Positions 8,163-16,895 of a DNA stretch of 64,000 nucleotides are shown here, piece by piece. The notes under the pieces were generated by a model. The model saw only the letters and a program-made list of their open reading frames with translations. It was not told the DNA's origin and did not search any database. Location: NCBI GenBank assembly GCA_030682255.1, contig JAUXOK010000023.1, positions 148,589-212,588 of the forward strand, written 5' to 3'. This DNA is from Bacteroidota bacterium (GTDB lineage: Bacteria > Bacteroidota > Bacteroidia > NS11-12g > UBA955). The translations under genes and the position numbers were made by a program. Each line of letters starts with the position of its first letter. Position 1 is the stretch's first letter.

Positions 8163-8199
8163 AGACTAAAAAATTCAGCGTTTAGATTTTATTATCCTT

Positions 8200-8472
8200 T
8201 TAATTTTTATCGTTTACTTTTTTATCAAGTTCAGGTGTTGCTATAATTTTTGACATAAATTCAATTGAACCATTCGTTTTTGATATTCTTATTGCCCATA
8301 GCATGCCAAATATAAGTCCTAAAATTGCAACAGAAATTCCGATAATTAGATTTGTTTTTGACGGATTGGAATAATACACCAAAGCACCAAAAAATATTCC
8401 AATAAGCATGGGCGAAGTTGCAATTTGCAGCCATCCTATTGCTTCTGTTATGAATTTGAGTAATTTTATCAT
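8200..8472 (-). CDS. small two-helix membrane protein, unknown
   Basis: Unrecognised 90-residue protein with two hydrophobic helices (about residues 16-34 and 41-62) and a hydrophilic Lys/Asp-rich C-terminus. It is convergent with the LiaF-like gene. No motif suggests a function; length, clean start and two clear helices support it as real. Confidence 0.55.
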   Translation of the reverse strand: MIKLLKFITEAIGWLQIATSPMLIGIFFGALVYYSNPSKTNLIIGISVAILGLIFGMLWAIRISKTNGSIEFMSKIIATPELDKKVNDKN

Positions 8473-8525
8473 TTTTTAATTATGCAGATAATGAACTTGG
8501 ATTAGAAAAGCCTTATTTGGTCTTC

Positions 8526-10388
8526 CTATTGCTTAATTAACTTCACAGATCTTGTTGCTGTTTTAGTTTTGATATGTATAGTATATATACCATTGGCAAG
8601 TTCTGATACATCAATGGTTGCATTTTGGTTTACAATGTCATTTAAAATAGTTTTACCCATAAAATCCATAATGCTTAATTGAGCAGTTTCAGAGTTTAGT
8701 TCAATATTCAATAAATTAGAAACTGGATTAGGATACACTTTAATTTCATCTTGCAACATATTATAATTTTCCACATTCAAATTCTTTGCACTTGCAGATA
8801 TTGCAAAAGTATAAGCCGGTTTAGAAGTATCGTTGCTATTAATGGTAATAGTTGCATTTCTTACACCAGTATTTGATGTATTAAAAGTAACTGTAAACAT
8901 GGCACTATCACCTTCATTAACTACAGTTGGCATACCGCTTAAAGTAAAATCAGCTGCATGGGTTCCTGTTACGGTACTGCCGGTTATTTTTAGGGTATCA
9001 GTGCCAAAATTATTTATTTTATAACTTCGTTTAGTTCCGTTATTTACTATGCCAAAGTTAGTGCTGTCTGCTATTTTAGCGGTTACATTTCTATTAGCAA
9101 TGCTTAGATTATTTCCTTTTAAGTTGATTTTAGGAACAGAATAGGTTAATTTGTAAACCCTTACATGGCCTCTAGCTAAGCCACCACCAGCATTTCCATA
9201 TGCTCCAATTGCCACCGTTAATCCATCAGAAGACAAAGAAAGTGAAATGCCTGATTTGTCATTATCTGCTTCGCCATGTATATCTGTTCCTTGTTTAGTC
9301 CAAATGCCACTGATATTTTTATAAACCCTTACATGACCCCTTTGTATACCACCACCTGCATTGTTATACGCTCCAATAGCAACTATTAATCCATCTGAAG
9401 AAAGAGATAAAGAATAACCTGAATAGTCATCAATAGCTTCTCCATCAATATCGGATCCTTGTTTTATCCAATTGCCGTTTATAAACTTGTAAACTCTTAC
9501 ATGACCGCTATTAGAGCCATTTCCAGAGTTATTAATTGCTCCAATCGCCACGATTAAACCATCAGAAGAAAGGGAAACTATCCAGCCTGAATAGTCAAAA
9601 TTTGCTTCTCCATCTATGTCAACTCCTTGTTTAATCCAGTTTCCGTTTACGAACCTGTAAACCCTTACATGGCCTTTTTTTGTTCCAGCACCTGAGTTAT
9701 AAGGTGCACTAATTGCTATTATTAAACCATCGGAAGAAAGAGAAACTGAAAAACCTGATCCATCTGATTCGTATTCACCATCAATATCTTGTCCTTGTTG
9801 TATCCAACTTTGGTTTATCAATTTATATACTCTTACATGCCCACTATTTGAACCATTTCCATCATTCCCATTTGCACCAATAGCTAAAATTAAACCATCA
9901 GAAGAAAGAGATACAGCATTACCTGAAAAGTCACTAATAGCTTCGCCATCAATATCTTGTCCTTGTTGTATCCAACTTTGGTTTATCAATTTATATACTC
10001 TTACATGTCCACTATTTGAACCATTTCCATCGTTATGAGGTGCGCCAATTGCTACAGTTAAACCATCGGAAGATAGTGAAACAGAAAACCCCAAAAAATC
10101 ATTAATAGCTTCACCATCAATATCTGCTCCTTGTTTTAACCATATACCATTAATATTTTTATAAATCCTCACTTGTCCACTATTATTACCATTACCATCG
10201 TTATAGTTTGCTCCAATTGCCACAGTTAATCCATCCGATGAGATTGAGACAGAATTGCCGGAAAAGTCACCATCAGCTTCTCCATCAATATCAATACCTT
10301 GCTGTTTCCATTTGTATTGTCCTTCAACTTTCATGTTATACATGATGAAAATGAACAATAAAATAAATTTTGTGAATATGTTTTTCAT
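8526..10388 (-). CDS. T9SS-exported protein with seven FG-GAP-like repeats
   Basis: About 620 residues. A signal peptide (MKNIFTKFILLFIFIM, cleavage near VEGQ) is followed by seven tandem 56-residue repeats with the core DIDGEA..SG.S.SLSSDGL..AIGA (residues about 30-421), similar to the FG-GAP/integrin-alpha beta-propeller repeats of many Bacteroidota surface proteins; seven would close one propeller. Then come an Ig-like choice-of-anchor module (PTVVNEGDSAMFTVTF) and a C-terminal type A sorting domain (VYPNPVSNLLNIE ... TATRSVKLIKQ) for export by the type IX secretion system. The start at 10388 gives a proper signal peptide; an ATG at 10442 would add 18 hydrophilic residues before it. Confidence 0.85.
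   Translation of the reverse strand: MKNIFTKFILLFIFIMYNMKVEGQYKWKQQGIDIDGEADGDFSGNSVSISSDGLTVAIGANYNDGNGNNSGQVRIYKNINGIWLKQGADIDGEAINDFLGFSVSLSSDGLTVAIGAPHNDGNGSNSGHVRVYKLINQSWIQQGQDIDGEAISDFSGNAVSLSSDGLILAIGANGNDGNGSNSGHVRVYKLINQSWIQQGQDIDGEYESDGSGFSVSLSSDGLIIAISAPYNSGAGTKKGHVRVYRFVNGNWIKQGVDIDGEANFDYSGWIVSLSSDGLIVAIGAINNSGNGSNSGHVRVYKFINGNWIKQGSDIDGEAIDDYSGYSLSLSSDGLIVAIGAYNNAGGGIQRGHVRVYKNISGIWTKQGTDIHGEADNDKSGISLSLSSDGLTVAIGAYGNAGGGLARGHVRVYKLTYSVPKINLKGNNLSIANRNVTAKIADSTNFGIVNNGTKRSYKINNFGTDTLKITGSTVTGTHAADFTLSGMPTVVNEGDSAMFTVTFNTSNTGVRNATITINSNDTSKPAYTFAISASAKNLNVENYNMLQDEIKVYPNPVSNLLNIELNSETAQLSIMDFMGKTILNDIVNQNATIDVSELANGIYTIHIKTKTATRSVKLIKQ
9126..10301 (-). repeat. seven tandem 168-bp coding repeats
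   Basis: The DNA encoding the FG-GAP-like units repeats every 168 bp. Neighbouring units around 9780-9860 and 9948-10030 are identical over roughly 80 bases, whereas others have diverged, so units have been copied or converted recently. Confidence 0.85.
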
Positions 10389-10509
10389 TAGTTGATTTTT
10401 TGAAAAGAGTGCATCAAATATAATTTTTATTTTAATATTCATAACAAAGAAATTGAAGCCAAAAGAAAATAACCTGTCGAATTTTTACTATAGATTCCAT
10501 AACGTCACA

Positions 10510-10543
10510 AAAAAAGCGACCTCCTTTCGAAAGTCGCTTTTTT
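10510..10543 (-). terminator. terminator of nrdJ
   Basis: Stem AAAAAAGCGAC / GTCGCTTTTTT with a 12-base loop, 23 bases beyond the nrdJ stop. The A/T flanks would let it work in both directions. Confidence 0.85.
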
Positions 10544-10566
10544 ATTTCAAGTCATCAGTCTATTAA

Positions 10567-13500
10567 TTAACTACATCCGCTAGTAGTGCCACAAGTTAGG
10601 CAAGTATAACAAGTGCCAGAGCGAACAGTGATGTTACCACAGCTTTTGCAGGCAGGTGCATCTCCCATACTTGGAGGTAGGTTTACCTTTAAAATTTGTT
10701 TTACTTCTTTTCTAACAACAGTGTGGTTGGTTTCTGTTGAAGAAGTTGAAGACATTTGTATTTCGTTTTGAGCTAAATTGAAAGATGGGTCAATTGGTGT
10801 TATTTCATCTACAATTTTTGGCTTAATGTGCAATTGCTCTTGGCGGTTGAGGTATTCAAAACCTAATAATCTAAAGATAAAGTCTACAACCGAAGTTGAA
10901 GATTTAATGTTGTCATGTCCTTCTACCATACCACTTGGTTCAAATCTACTGAAAGTAAATTTGTCGTAGTATTCTTCAAGAGGTACACCATATTGTAAGC
11001 CAATGGAAACTGCTATTGCAAAACAGTTCATCAATGAACGGAAACTAGCACCTTCTTTATGCATATCTACAAATATTTCACCTAATGTGCCATCTTCGTA
11101 TTCGCCTGTTCTAACAAATACAGTATTGCCATCTATTTTAGATTTTTGTGTAAATCCTTTGCGTTTGTTTGGCAATACTTTTCTGGTAGCAATGTTAGAC
11201 AGTTGTTGTTTAAAGCTAGGGTTATTGCTGCTGTTGATGATTAATCTAGCGGCTTCTAAAACGATTTCAGGGGTTAAATCTTCAATTCTTGTAGTTGCAT
11301 TGATACCTACTGCTTTTTCTACAATATCTACATTGTCGCTAACAGTTTCAATGTCTTCTACTTTTTTATCAGATTTGTTAGACAATGGTTGAGATAATTT
11401 GCAACCATCTCTGTATAACGCATTGGCTTTTGTGCCCAATTTCCAGCTCATTTCGTAGCAAGATTTGATGTCGTCTACAGTAGCTTCGTTTGGTAAATTA
11501 ATGGTTTTAGAAATAGCACCAGAGATAAACGGTTGTGCTGCTGCCATCATGCGAATGTGTGAGTGAGCATGTAAGAAACGTGTGCCATTTTTACCACATT
11601 TGTTGGCTGTATCAAATACAGGATAGTGTTCTTCTTTTAAGAAAGGTGCACCTTCGATAGACATGGTTCCTGTTACAAATTCATTGGCTTTTTCTATTTC
11701 AGAATGTTTAAATCCTAAAGCATGTAAAAGATTGAAGTCAACTTCGTTGTATTGCTCTGGTTTGAAACCTAATTTGTTTAATTTATCTTCTCCAAGTGTT
11801 GCCACATTGAATACAAATTCAATATCAAATGCTCTTTCTAGTTGCGCTTCTATTAAGGTTAAATCTTCTTTGCCGAATCCTTTTGCTGTTAAAGTTTCGT
11901 GGTTGATAAATGGTGCTCCAACCAATGTTGCGTGTCCTTTAGCATAATTGATAATTGCGTTTGATTCTTCAATGGTATAACCCAAAGTTTTAAGTGCAGA
12001 AGGCACAGCTTGGTTGATAATTTTAAAGTAACCACCACCGCTTAGTTTTTTAAATTTCACTAAGGCAAAATCTGGCTCAATACCTGTAGTGTCGCAATCC
12101 ATCACTAAACCAATTGTTCCTGTTGGAGCTATAACGGTAGATTGAGCATTTCTGTAACCGAATTTTTCGCCTAACATCAAGGCTTTGTCCCATGCATTGC
12201 AAGCAGATTTTAATAAATCTTCTGGGCAATATTGTGGGTCGATACCAACAGCAGGCACGCTTAAGCCTTCGTAAGCCAATGGTGTGTTGTAGGCTGCATA
12301 TCTGTGGTTGCGAATAACGCGCAACATGTGTTTTTTGTTTTTGTCGTACTGTTTGAAAGCTCCTTTTGTTGCAGCCATTTCAGCACTTGTAGCATAAGAT
12401 TGTCCTGTTAAAATAGCAGTTAATGAACCACAAATTGCAGTTGCTTTAGGGCTGTCATAAGGTATGCCAGAAACCATTAACATGGCACCTAAATTAGCAT
12501 ATCCTAAACCAAGTGTGCGGTATTCATAACTCAATTGTGCAACTTCTTTACTTGGAAATTGTGCCATTAATACAGACACTTCAAGAACAACTGTCCACAA
12601 ACGGATGGCATACTCATAAGATGCAATATCAAATTCTAATTTGTCAGCATCAAAAAACTTCATCAAGTTTAAAGAAGCTAAGTTACAAGCCGTGTTATCC
12701 AAGAACATGTATTCAGAACATGGGTTAGATGCATTGATTCTACCACCTTCAGGACATGTGTGCCATTCGTTGATGGTATCATCAAATTGAACGCCAGGAT
12801 CTGCACAAGCCCAAGCGGCATCTCCAATTGCATCCCAAACTTCTCTTGATGGAATAGATTTCATCACATCGCCTTTGGCTCTGCCTACTAAATCCCAGTT
12901 ACCGTTTTGTTTTAAACTTTCAAAAAATTTATTGGGAATACGAACTGAGTTGTTAGAGTTTTGACCAGAAACTGTTGCATAAGCCTCACCTTCATAATCA
13001 CTTGGGTAACCTGCATCTATTAAAGCAGCTACTTTCTTTTCTTCATTCTTTTTCCAATTGATAAAGGTCATGATTTCTGGGTGATCTAAATCCAAGCAAA
13101 CCATTTTAGCGGCTCTTCTTGTTGTTCCACCAGATTTGATAGCACCAGCAGCTCTATCACCTATTTTTAGGAAAGACATTAATCCTGATGATGTGCCACC
13201 ACCAGATAGTTTTTCGCCATTACCTCTTATTTTTGAGAAATTGGTTCCAACGCCTGAACCATATTTAAAGATACGTGCTTCTCTTACCCACAAATCCATG
13301 ATGCCACCTTCGTTTACTAAATCATCATCAACAGATAAAATAAAACATGCATGTGGTTGCGGTCTTTCATAAGCAGAAGTTGAACGCATTAATTTTTCAG
13401 TATCAGGGTCAACGTAGTAATGTCCTTGTGGCTTACCTGTAATACCGTATGCAGAGTGTAAACCTGTATTAAACCATTGAGGAGAGTTTGGCGCAGATTG

Positions 13501-13890
13501 TTGTGCTATGATAGAATAAACCAGTTCTTCATAGAACACTTGTGCATCATTTGCCGAAGCGAAATAATTATGTTTTTCGCCCCATTGTCTCCAGCAGTCA
13601 GCCAAACGATGTGCTACTTGTTTAACGCTGGTTTCGCTTCCAAGCGAACCATCGGCTTGAGGTACACCCGCTTTTCTAAAATATTTTTGTGCTAAGATAT
13701 CCGTAGCAACCTGACTCCATGAAGCTGGAACCTCTACATTTTTCATTTCAAAAACAATATCACCATTAGGATTTTTAATGGCTGATGTTCTGTATTCATA
13801 CTTGAATAAATCGAAAGGTGTAACGCCTTCTTTTGTGTTTAGTCTCTCAAATTTGAGACCTTTTTTCATGTGGTCAAAGTTCTGTTGCAT
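10567..13890 (-). CDS. nrdJ: vitamin B12-dependent (class II) ribonucleotide reductase
   Basis: A 1107-residue adenosylcobalamin-dependent ribonucleotide reductase, which makes deoxynucleotides with or without oxygen. Visible landmarks: GSGVGTNFSKIRGNGEKLSG near residue 212, RRAAKMVCLDLDHPEI near 258, NPCSEYMFLDNTACNLASLN near 390 (NPCSE active-site loop), QSTVIAPTGTIGLVMDCDTT near 583, and a Cys-rich C-terminus (CKSCGNITVRSG, CYTCLTCG) that relays electrons and is typical of long NrdJ proteins. No other reductase is in the window. A minus-strand hairpin with a T-run lies in its leader. Confidence 0.95.
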   Translation of the reverse strand: MQQNFDHMKKGLKFERLNTKEGVTPFDLFKYEYRTSAIKNPNGDIVFEMKNVEVPASWSQVATDILAQKYFRKAGVPQADGSLGSETSVKQVAHRLADCWRQWGEKHNYFASANDAQVFYEELVYSIIAQQSAPNSPQWFNTGLHSAYGITGKPQGHYYVDPDTEKLMRSTSAYERPQPHACFILSVDDDLVNEGGIMDLWVREARIFKYGSGVGTNFSKIRGNGEKLSGGGTSSGLMSFLKIGDRAAGAIKSGGTTRRAAKMVCLDLDHPEIMTFINWKKNEEKKVAALIDAGYPSDYEGEAYATVSGQNSNNSVRIPNKFFESLKQNGNWDLVGRAKGDVMKSIPSREVWDAIGDAAWACADPGVQFDDTINEWHTCPEGGRINASNPCSEYMFLDNTACNLASLNLMKFFDADKLEFDIASYEYAIRLWTVVLEVSVLMAQFPSKEVAQLSYEYRTLGLGYANLGAMLMVSGIPYDSPKATAICGSLTAILTGQSYATSAEMAATKGAFKQYDKNKKHMLRVIRNHRYAAYNTPLAYEGLSVPAVGIDPQYCPEDLLKSACNAWDKALMLGEKFGYRNAQSTVIAPTGTIGLVMDCDTTGIEPDFALVKFKKLSGGGYFKIINQAVPSALKTLGYTIEESNAIINYAKGHATLVGAPFINHETLTAKGFGKEDLTLIEAQLERAFDIEFVFNVATLGEDKLNKLGFKPEQYNEVDFNLLHALGFKHSEIEKANEFVTGTMSIEGAPFLKEEHYPVFDTANKCGKNGTRFLHAHSHIRMMAAAQPFISGAISKTINLPNEATVDDIKSCYEMSWKLGTKANALYRDGCKLSQPLSNKSDKKVEDIETVSDNVDIVEKAVGINATTRIEDLTPEIVLEAARLIINSSNNPSFKQQLSNIATRKVLPNKRKGFTQKSKIDGNTVFVRTGEYEDGTLGEIFVDMHKEGASFRSLMNCFAIAVSIGLQYGVPLEEYYDKFTFSRFEPSGMVEGHDNIKSSTSVVDFIFRLLGFEYLNRQEQLHIKPKIVDEITPIDPSFNLAQNEIQMSSTSSTETNHTVVRKEVKQILKVNLPPSMGDAPACKSCGNITVRSGTCYTCLTCGTTSGCS

Positions 13891-13933
13891 ACGCTAATTC
13901 TGGTTTAATATGGTTAAAGTGTTGGTTATAAAT

Positions 13934-13968
13934 AAAAAAGACTTCAGTGCATTTTTAGCAAAGAAGTC
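13934..13968 (-). promoter_or_regulatory. terminator-like hairpin in the nrdJ leader (possible attenuator)
   Basis: On the minus strand, GACTTC pairs with GAAGTC around an inner TGC/GCA, and the hairpin is followed by six Ts, about 45-80 bases before the nrdJ ATG. No minus-strand gene lies upstream that would need a terminator. A TAAATTTG box (14065-14072) could start a leader of about 165 bases containing it. Confidence 0.4.
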
Positions 13969-14064
13969 CTTCAAAACTAATCTTATTTAAACCACAATCT
14001 AAAACTGACTTTTCCACACAAATGGCAAAATCCTTTATGCATGTTATTCTTGCTATGTTGAAAA

Positions 14065-14072
14065 CAAATTTA
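14065..14072 (-). promoter_or_regulatory. candidate -7 box of nrdJ
   Basis: Minus strand reads TAAATTTG, an exact TAnnTTTG match. Initiation near 14058 would give a long leader before the start at 13890, including the terminator-like hairpin. No convincing -33 element. Confidence 0.35.
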
Positions 14073-14138
14073 AGTAATATTTTGCTTGGTTTTTTAGAAT
14101 TTTGTTTTACTTTTACCCTCATTAATTAAAGCATCTCC

Positions 14139-14903
14139 ATGATATCTGATAATTATTTACTAGACACCTTTGCTACCCTCAAAAAACACCAAAAAAAGGC
14201 TTTAGCGGTGCTCATAGACCCCGATCAAGGCGCAGAGGCTGTCCTTAATACTGCACAGTTGTGTCAGCTTCATGCCGTAGATTTTATTTTTGTTGGTGGC
14301 AGCTTAATTACCGATGGAATTTTAAAAGATACCCTCAAAATCATCAAGCAAAACTACTTTGGCTTGGTCTATATTTTTCCAGGTAATGAACTGATGATAG
14401 ACGAGCAAGCTGATGGTATATTACTCTTATCTTTATTAAGTGGCAGAAACCCCGAATTTTTAATTGGAAAGCATGTGGTGGCAGCGCCTAATTTAATAAA
14501 AAGCAAATTAGACATTGTGCCTACAGCCTATTTATTAATTGATGGTGGCAAAGAAACAAGTGTTAGTTATATTAGCAATACAAAACCTATTCCGGCAGAT
14601 AAGCCAGACATAGCATTGGCAACGGCTTTGGCAGGTCAATTATTAGGGTTGAGATGTTTGTACATGGATGCAGGCAGCGGTGCCCGTCAGTCTATTTCGG
14701 TTCAAATGATTCAAAAAGTTAAAAGCCAAATCAAAATCCCTATCATCATAGGAGGCGGTATCAAAACAGCCGAAAAGGCATTAGATATTTATAAAGCCGG
14801 TGCAGATGTTATTGTAATAGGCAATGGTGTAGAAGACAATCAATCGCTGATAGCCATAATCTCTCAAGTAAAAAATAGTATTTCTGAGAGTGTTGCTATA
14901 TAA
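14139..14903 (+). CDS. geranylgeranylglyceryl/heptaprenylglyceryl phosphate synthase family (PcrB-like)
   Basis: A 254-residue TIM-barrel prenyltransferase of the GGGPS/PcrB family, which joins a polyprenyl diphosphate to glycerol-1-phosphate. Landmarks: LAVLIDPDQ near residue 23, DFIFVGGSLITDG near 50, APNLIKSKLDIVPTAYLLIDGG near 115, MDAGSGAR near 178 and IIGGGIKTAEKA with ADVIVIGNGVED at the phosphate site near 205-235. Such genes are widespread in Bacteroidota; the lipid product there is poorly known and chain length cannot be read by eye. It is followed by two unrelated lipoprotein genes. Confidence 0.88.
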   Translation: MISDNYLLDTFATLKKHQKKALAVLIDPDQGAEAVLNTAQLCQLHAVDFIFVGGSLITDGILKDTLKIIKQNYFGLVYIFPGNELMIDEQADGILLLSLLSGRNPEFLIGKHVVAAPNLIKSKLDIVPTAYLLIDGGKETSVSYISNTKPIPADKPDIALATALAGQLLGLRCLYMDAGSGARQSISVQMIQKVKSQIKIPIIIGGGIKTAEKALDIYKAGADVIVIGNGVEDNQSLIAIISQVKNSISESVAI

Positions 14904-14956
14904 TATAAAGTCAGTGATGGATATTTAGGTGAAACAGAGCATTTAAATGAAAAACT

Positions 14957-15529
14957 ATGAAAAACGCAACCTTATCCTACATCTTTTTGATGATTATTAC
15001 TCAAAGTTGTGATAAGAAAACAGAACCACCTAAAGCTTACATTGCCCAAGAAACCAAAGACTTTTGTGTATTTCAAAAAGGAACTTGGTGGGAATATGAA
15101 AATACTCGAACGAATTTATTGGACACATGGAAGGTTATAAATCTTACATTTAATTTTTTTAACGATGAGAAAATTGGCAATGTAAATTATGAAACATTCG
15201 GAATGGAAATAACAAGTAAATATAATGATACATTTAAATTTGGTGGTTTTAAATTTGGATATGGTTTTTCAACTTCAAAATATTTTGGCATTGGTCAAAT
15301 AGCATATTTTGAAACTGAAAAAGTTGGATGTGACAATAACAATTTAGAATTAATTAAATCATATTCTATAAATAAAATATGTGTTAAAAAAGAATTCAAA
15401 ATGTTGCCATTCCCCTGCACAACATTTTTTCCATATTATACCAAATGGGAAAGACATAAAGGCATAACTGAAATGGCTTATTACAATGGCGATACACTTA
15501 GATTAAAAAGTTCAAACATTATACAATAA
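14957..15529 (+). CDS. putative lipoprotein, first of a paralogous pair
   Basis: Unrecognised 190-residue protein with a short lipoprotein signal (ATLSYIFLMIITQSC, lipobox cysteine near residue 16). Right after the lipobox comes AQETKDFCVFQKGTWWEYEN, almost the same as in the next gene, and both end in a hydrophobic -IIQ / -VIQ. It probably sits on a membrane facing the periplasm or outside. Conserved Cys and Trp residues suggest a small beta-rich fold. Ten bases separate the two genes, so they form an operon. Confidence 0.65.
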   Translation: MKNATLSYIFLMIITQSCDKKTEPPKAYIAQETKDFCVFQKGTWWEYENTRTNLLDTWKVINLTFNFFNDEKIGNVNYETFGMEITSKYNDTFKFGGFKFGYGFSTSKYFGIGQIAYFETEKVGCDNNNLELIKSYSINKICVKKEFKMLPFPCTTFFPYYTKWERHKGITEMAYYNGDTLRLKSSNIIQ

Positions 15530-15538
15530 ATAAAAATC

Positions 15539-16183
15539 ATGAAAACGCCTCGTTTTACTAAAGAATACAACATCCTCTTAGTTTTCTCATTGTTTTGCAT
15601 TCTATTATTTAATAGTTGTAAAGATAAAGAGCAATTTATCTATTACATCTCACAAGAAACCAAAGATTATTGTGTTTTCCAAACAGGCACTTGGTGGGAA
15701 TATGAAAATATAAACACTCATGAAAATGATACTTATTTTATAACCAAAGTGGAAAACAAAATTAACCCAAAGGAAGATGATGAAAGAAGTAGCCAAGAAA
15801 TAAATATTAATTATAAACGAACATTGAATAATAATGAATTTGTTTTAAATATAAATAACATACAGTGGGGTACTGATTTATTATTCCTATTAGGTGAAAA
15901 TCACAAAAATCAACCACAACAAATAGTTATACAATACTTTGAAATGAAAGATACAGTATTTGCTTATTCGAATGATAGTATAACACTTTTAAAGCATCAA
16001 ACAGATTATAAACTATCATTAATAAACAAATCTTACCCAGCCGTTAAAGAGTTTAAAAGAAAAATTAATATAAACAACCTATTAGCTCAAAAAACATACT
16101 GGGCAAAACATATTGGGGTTATCAGAAGAGAAATGTTTGACGGCTCAATCTGGGAATTAAAATCATACAATGTTATACAATAA
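15539..16183 (+). CDS. putative lipoprotein, second of a paralogous pair
   Basis: A 214-residue paralogue of the preceding gene. The signal ends with ILLFNSCK (cysteine near residue 27), followed by SQETKDYCVFQTGTWWEYEN, then a diverged middle and a C-terminus KHIGVIRREMFDGSIWELKS that aligns with RHKGITEMAYYNGDTLRLKS of the upstream copy. The ends are conserved and the centre is not, which suggests either fast evolution of a ligand surface or replacement of the middle. Function unknown. Confidence 0.65.
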   Translation: MKTPRFTKEYNILLVFSLFCILLFNSCKDKEQFIYYISQETKDYCVFQTGTWWEYENINTHENDTYFITKVENKINPKEDDERSSQEININYKRTLNNNEFVLNINNIQWGTDLLFLLGENHKNQPQQIVIQYFEMKDTVFAYSNDSITLLKHQTDYKLSLINKSYPAVKEFKRKININNLLAQKTYWAKHIGVIRREMFDGSIWELKSYNVIQ

Positions 16184-16445
16184 GTTTTAAACCCCATCAT
16201 TCTCCATTTTGGCATTGCCTTTTGCCTCTTTTATCATTCTTTTGGCTTACTGCATAATTTTATCATTCATCATCATTTTTTTAGATTAAGGAGGGTCTGC
16301 TGAAAAACCACAATCACCTATTAATCAATTAAATAAATTAATTTTTAACATATTAAGTGCAAGGAAATTCGCATAAAACCCGAAAAAACCGTGCATCTAC
16401 TTTTCATTTTCTTTTTTTTATCATTGGTTTAATTGTTTTTTAATT

Positions 16446-16478
16446 GCAATGATGAGTAAGCAAAGCTTAGGTCATTGC
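16446..16478. repeat. nested palindrome inside the MITE-like element
   Basis: GCAATGA and TCATTGC form an outer 7-bp stem and TAAGC/GCTTA an inner 5-bp stem around an AAA loop. Confidence 0.6.
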
Positions 16479-16555
16479 CAAAAAAGACCACGAAGTAGCA
16501 GCGAAGCTAAACAAAAAAAGCTAGCCCCATATTAAATTTAGACTTTTCATCTTGA

Positions 16556-16625
16556 TTTTTCAGACCACTGCGGGTGATTTCCTTGAGTCCACTCAAGGAA
16601 CTTCCCTTGTGGTTTCCCTGAAAAA
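16556..16625. repeat. 70-base nested hairpin inside the MITE-like element
   Basis: Four stacked pairings nest in order: TTTTTCAG/CTGAAAAA, CCAC/GTGG, GGG/CCC and TCCTTGAGT/ACTCAAGGA around a two-base apex. This is far beyond chance and could fold as single-stranded DNA or RNA. Confidence 0.75.
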
Positions 16626-16783
16626 TCTGCATTAATAAGTCAAATTTAATAAAGGTGCGAACGTCTTCGATTTTAGTTATTATTTTAATGAAATTTTTAA
16701 GGTTGGGTTTTTCAGCAAGCCCTAAGTAGCATGTGGAATTCATTTTTTTGTACAAACTAACTCAAATTTATATGCTAAAATCA

Positions 16784-16866
16784 CACTTTTTCAAATGAAA
16801 AAATGCAATTAACAACACTTTTTCAAACGAAAAAATGTAAATAATAACACTTTTTCTAAGGAAAGT
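16784..16866. promoter_or_regulatory. three 32-bp direct repeats with palindromic cores (operator array)
   Basis: Copies start at 16784, 16816 and 16848, exactly 32 bp apart. Each begins CACTTTTTC, and the first two contain the palindrome TTTTTC-NNNN-GAAAAA; the third is a degenerate half-match. A spacing of about three helical turns puts the sites on one DNA face, and the third copy lies where the -33 element of the downstream promoter should be. Confidence 0.6.
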
Positions 16867-16869
16867 TTG

Positions 16870-16877
16870 TATATTTG
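16870..16877 (+). promoter_or_regulatory. -7 box of the DUF4143 ATPase gene
   Basis: TATATTTG matches TAnnTTTG, 18 bases before the ATG at 16896. It directly follows the third operator repeat. Confidence 0.55.
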
Positions 16878-16895
16878 CTTCGATTTTAAATAATA

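Larger units (their letters stand above)
16293..16722. mobile_element. MITE-like element or IS relic with 17-bp terminal inverted repeats
   Basis: The left end GGGTCTGCTGAAAAACC (16293-16309) and the right end, GGGCTTGCTGAAAAACC when read inward (16706-16722), match at 15 of 17 bases. The 430-bp interior has no transposase but contains a 70-base nested hairpin (16556-16625) and a nested palindrome (16446-16478). TAAG lies just right of the right end and two bases left of the left end, a tentative 4-bp target duplication. The IS family is not identified. Confidence 0.5.

Noticed and set aside
13890..14138. Cobalamin riboswitch upstream of nrdJ
   Set aside because: No sequence resembling the conserved B12-box or its flanking helices could be found on the minus strand; only the terminator-like hairpin is supported.
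16507..16755. 82-codon minus-strand open frame in the MITE-like element
   Set aside because: It runs through the nested hairpin, whose palindromic sequence forces it open, has no recognisable motif and no promoter.
16784..16866. CRISPR-like spacing of repeats
   Set aside because: The three units are 32 bp from start to start with no distinct unique spacers and sit on a promoter; no cas genes are present.
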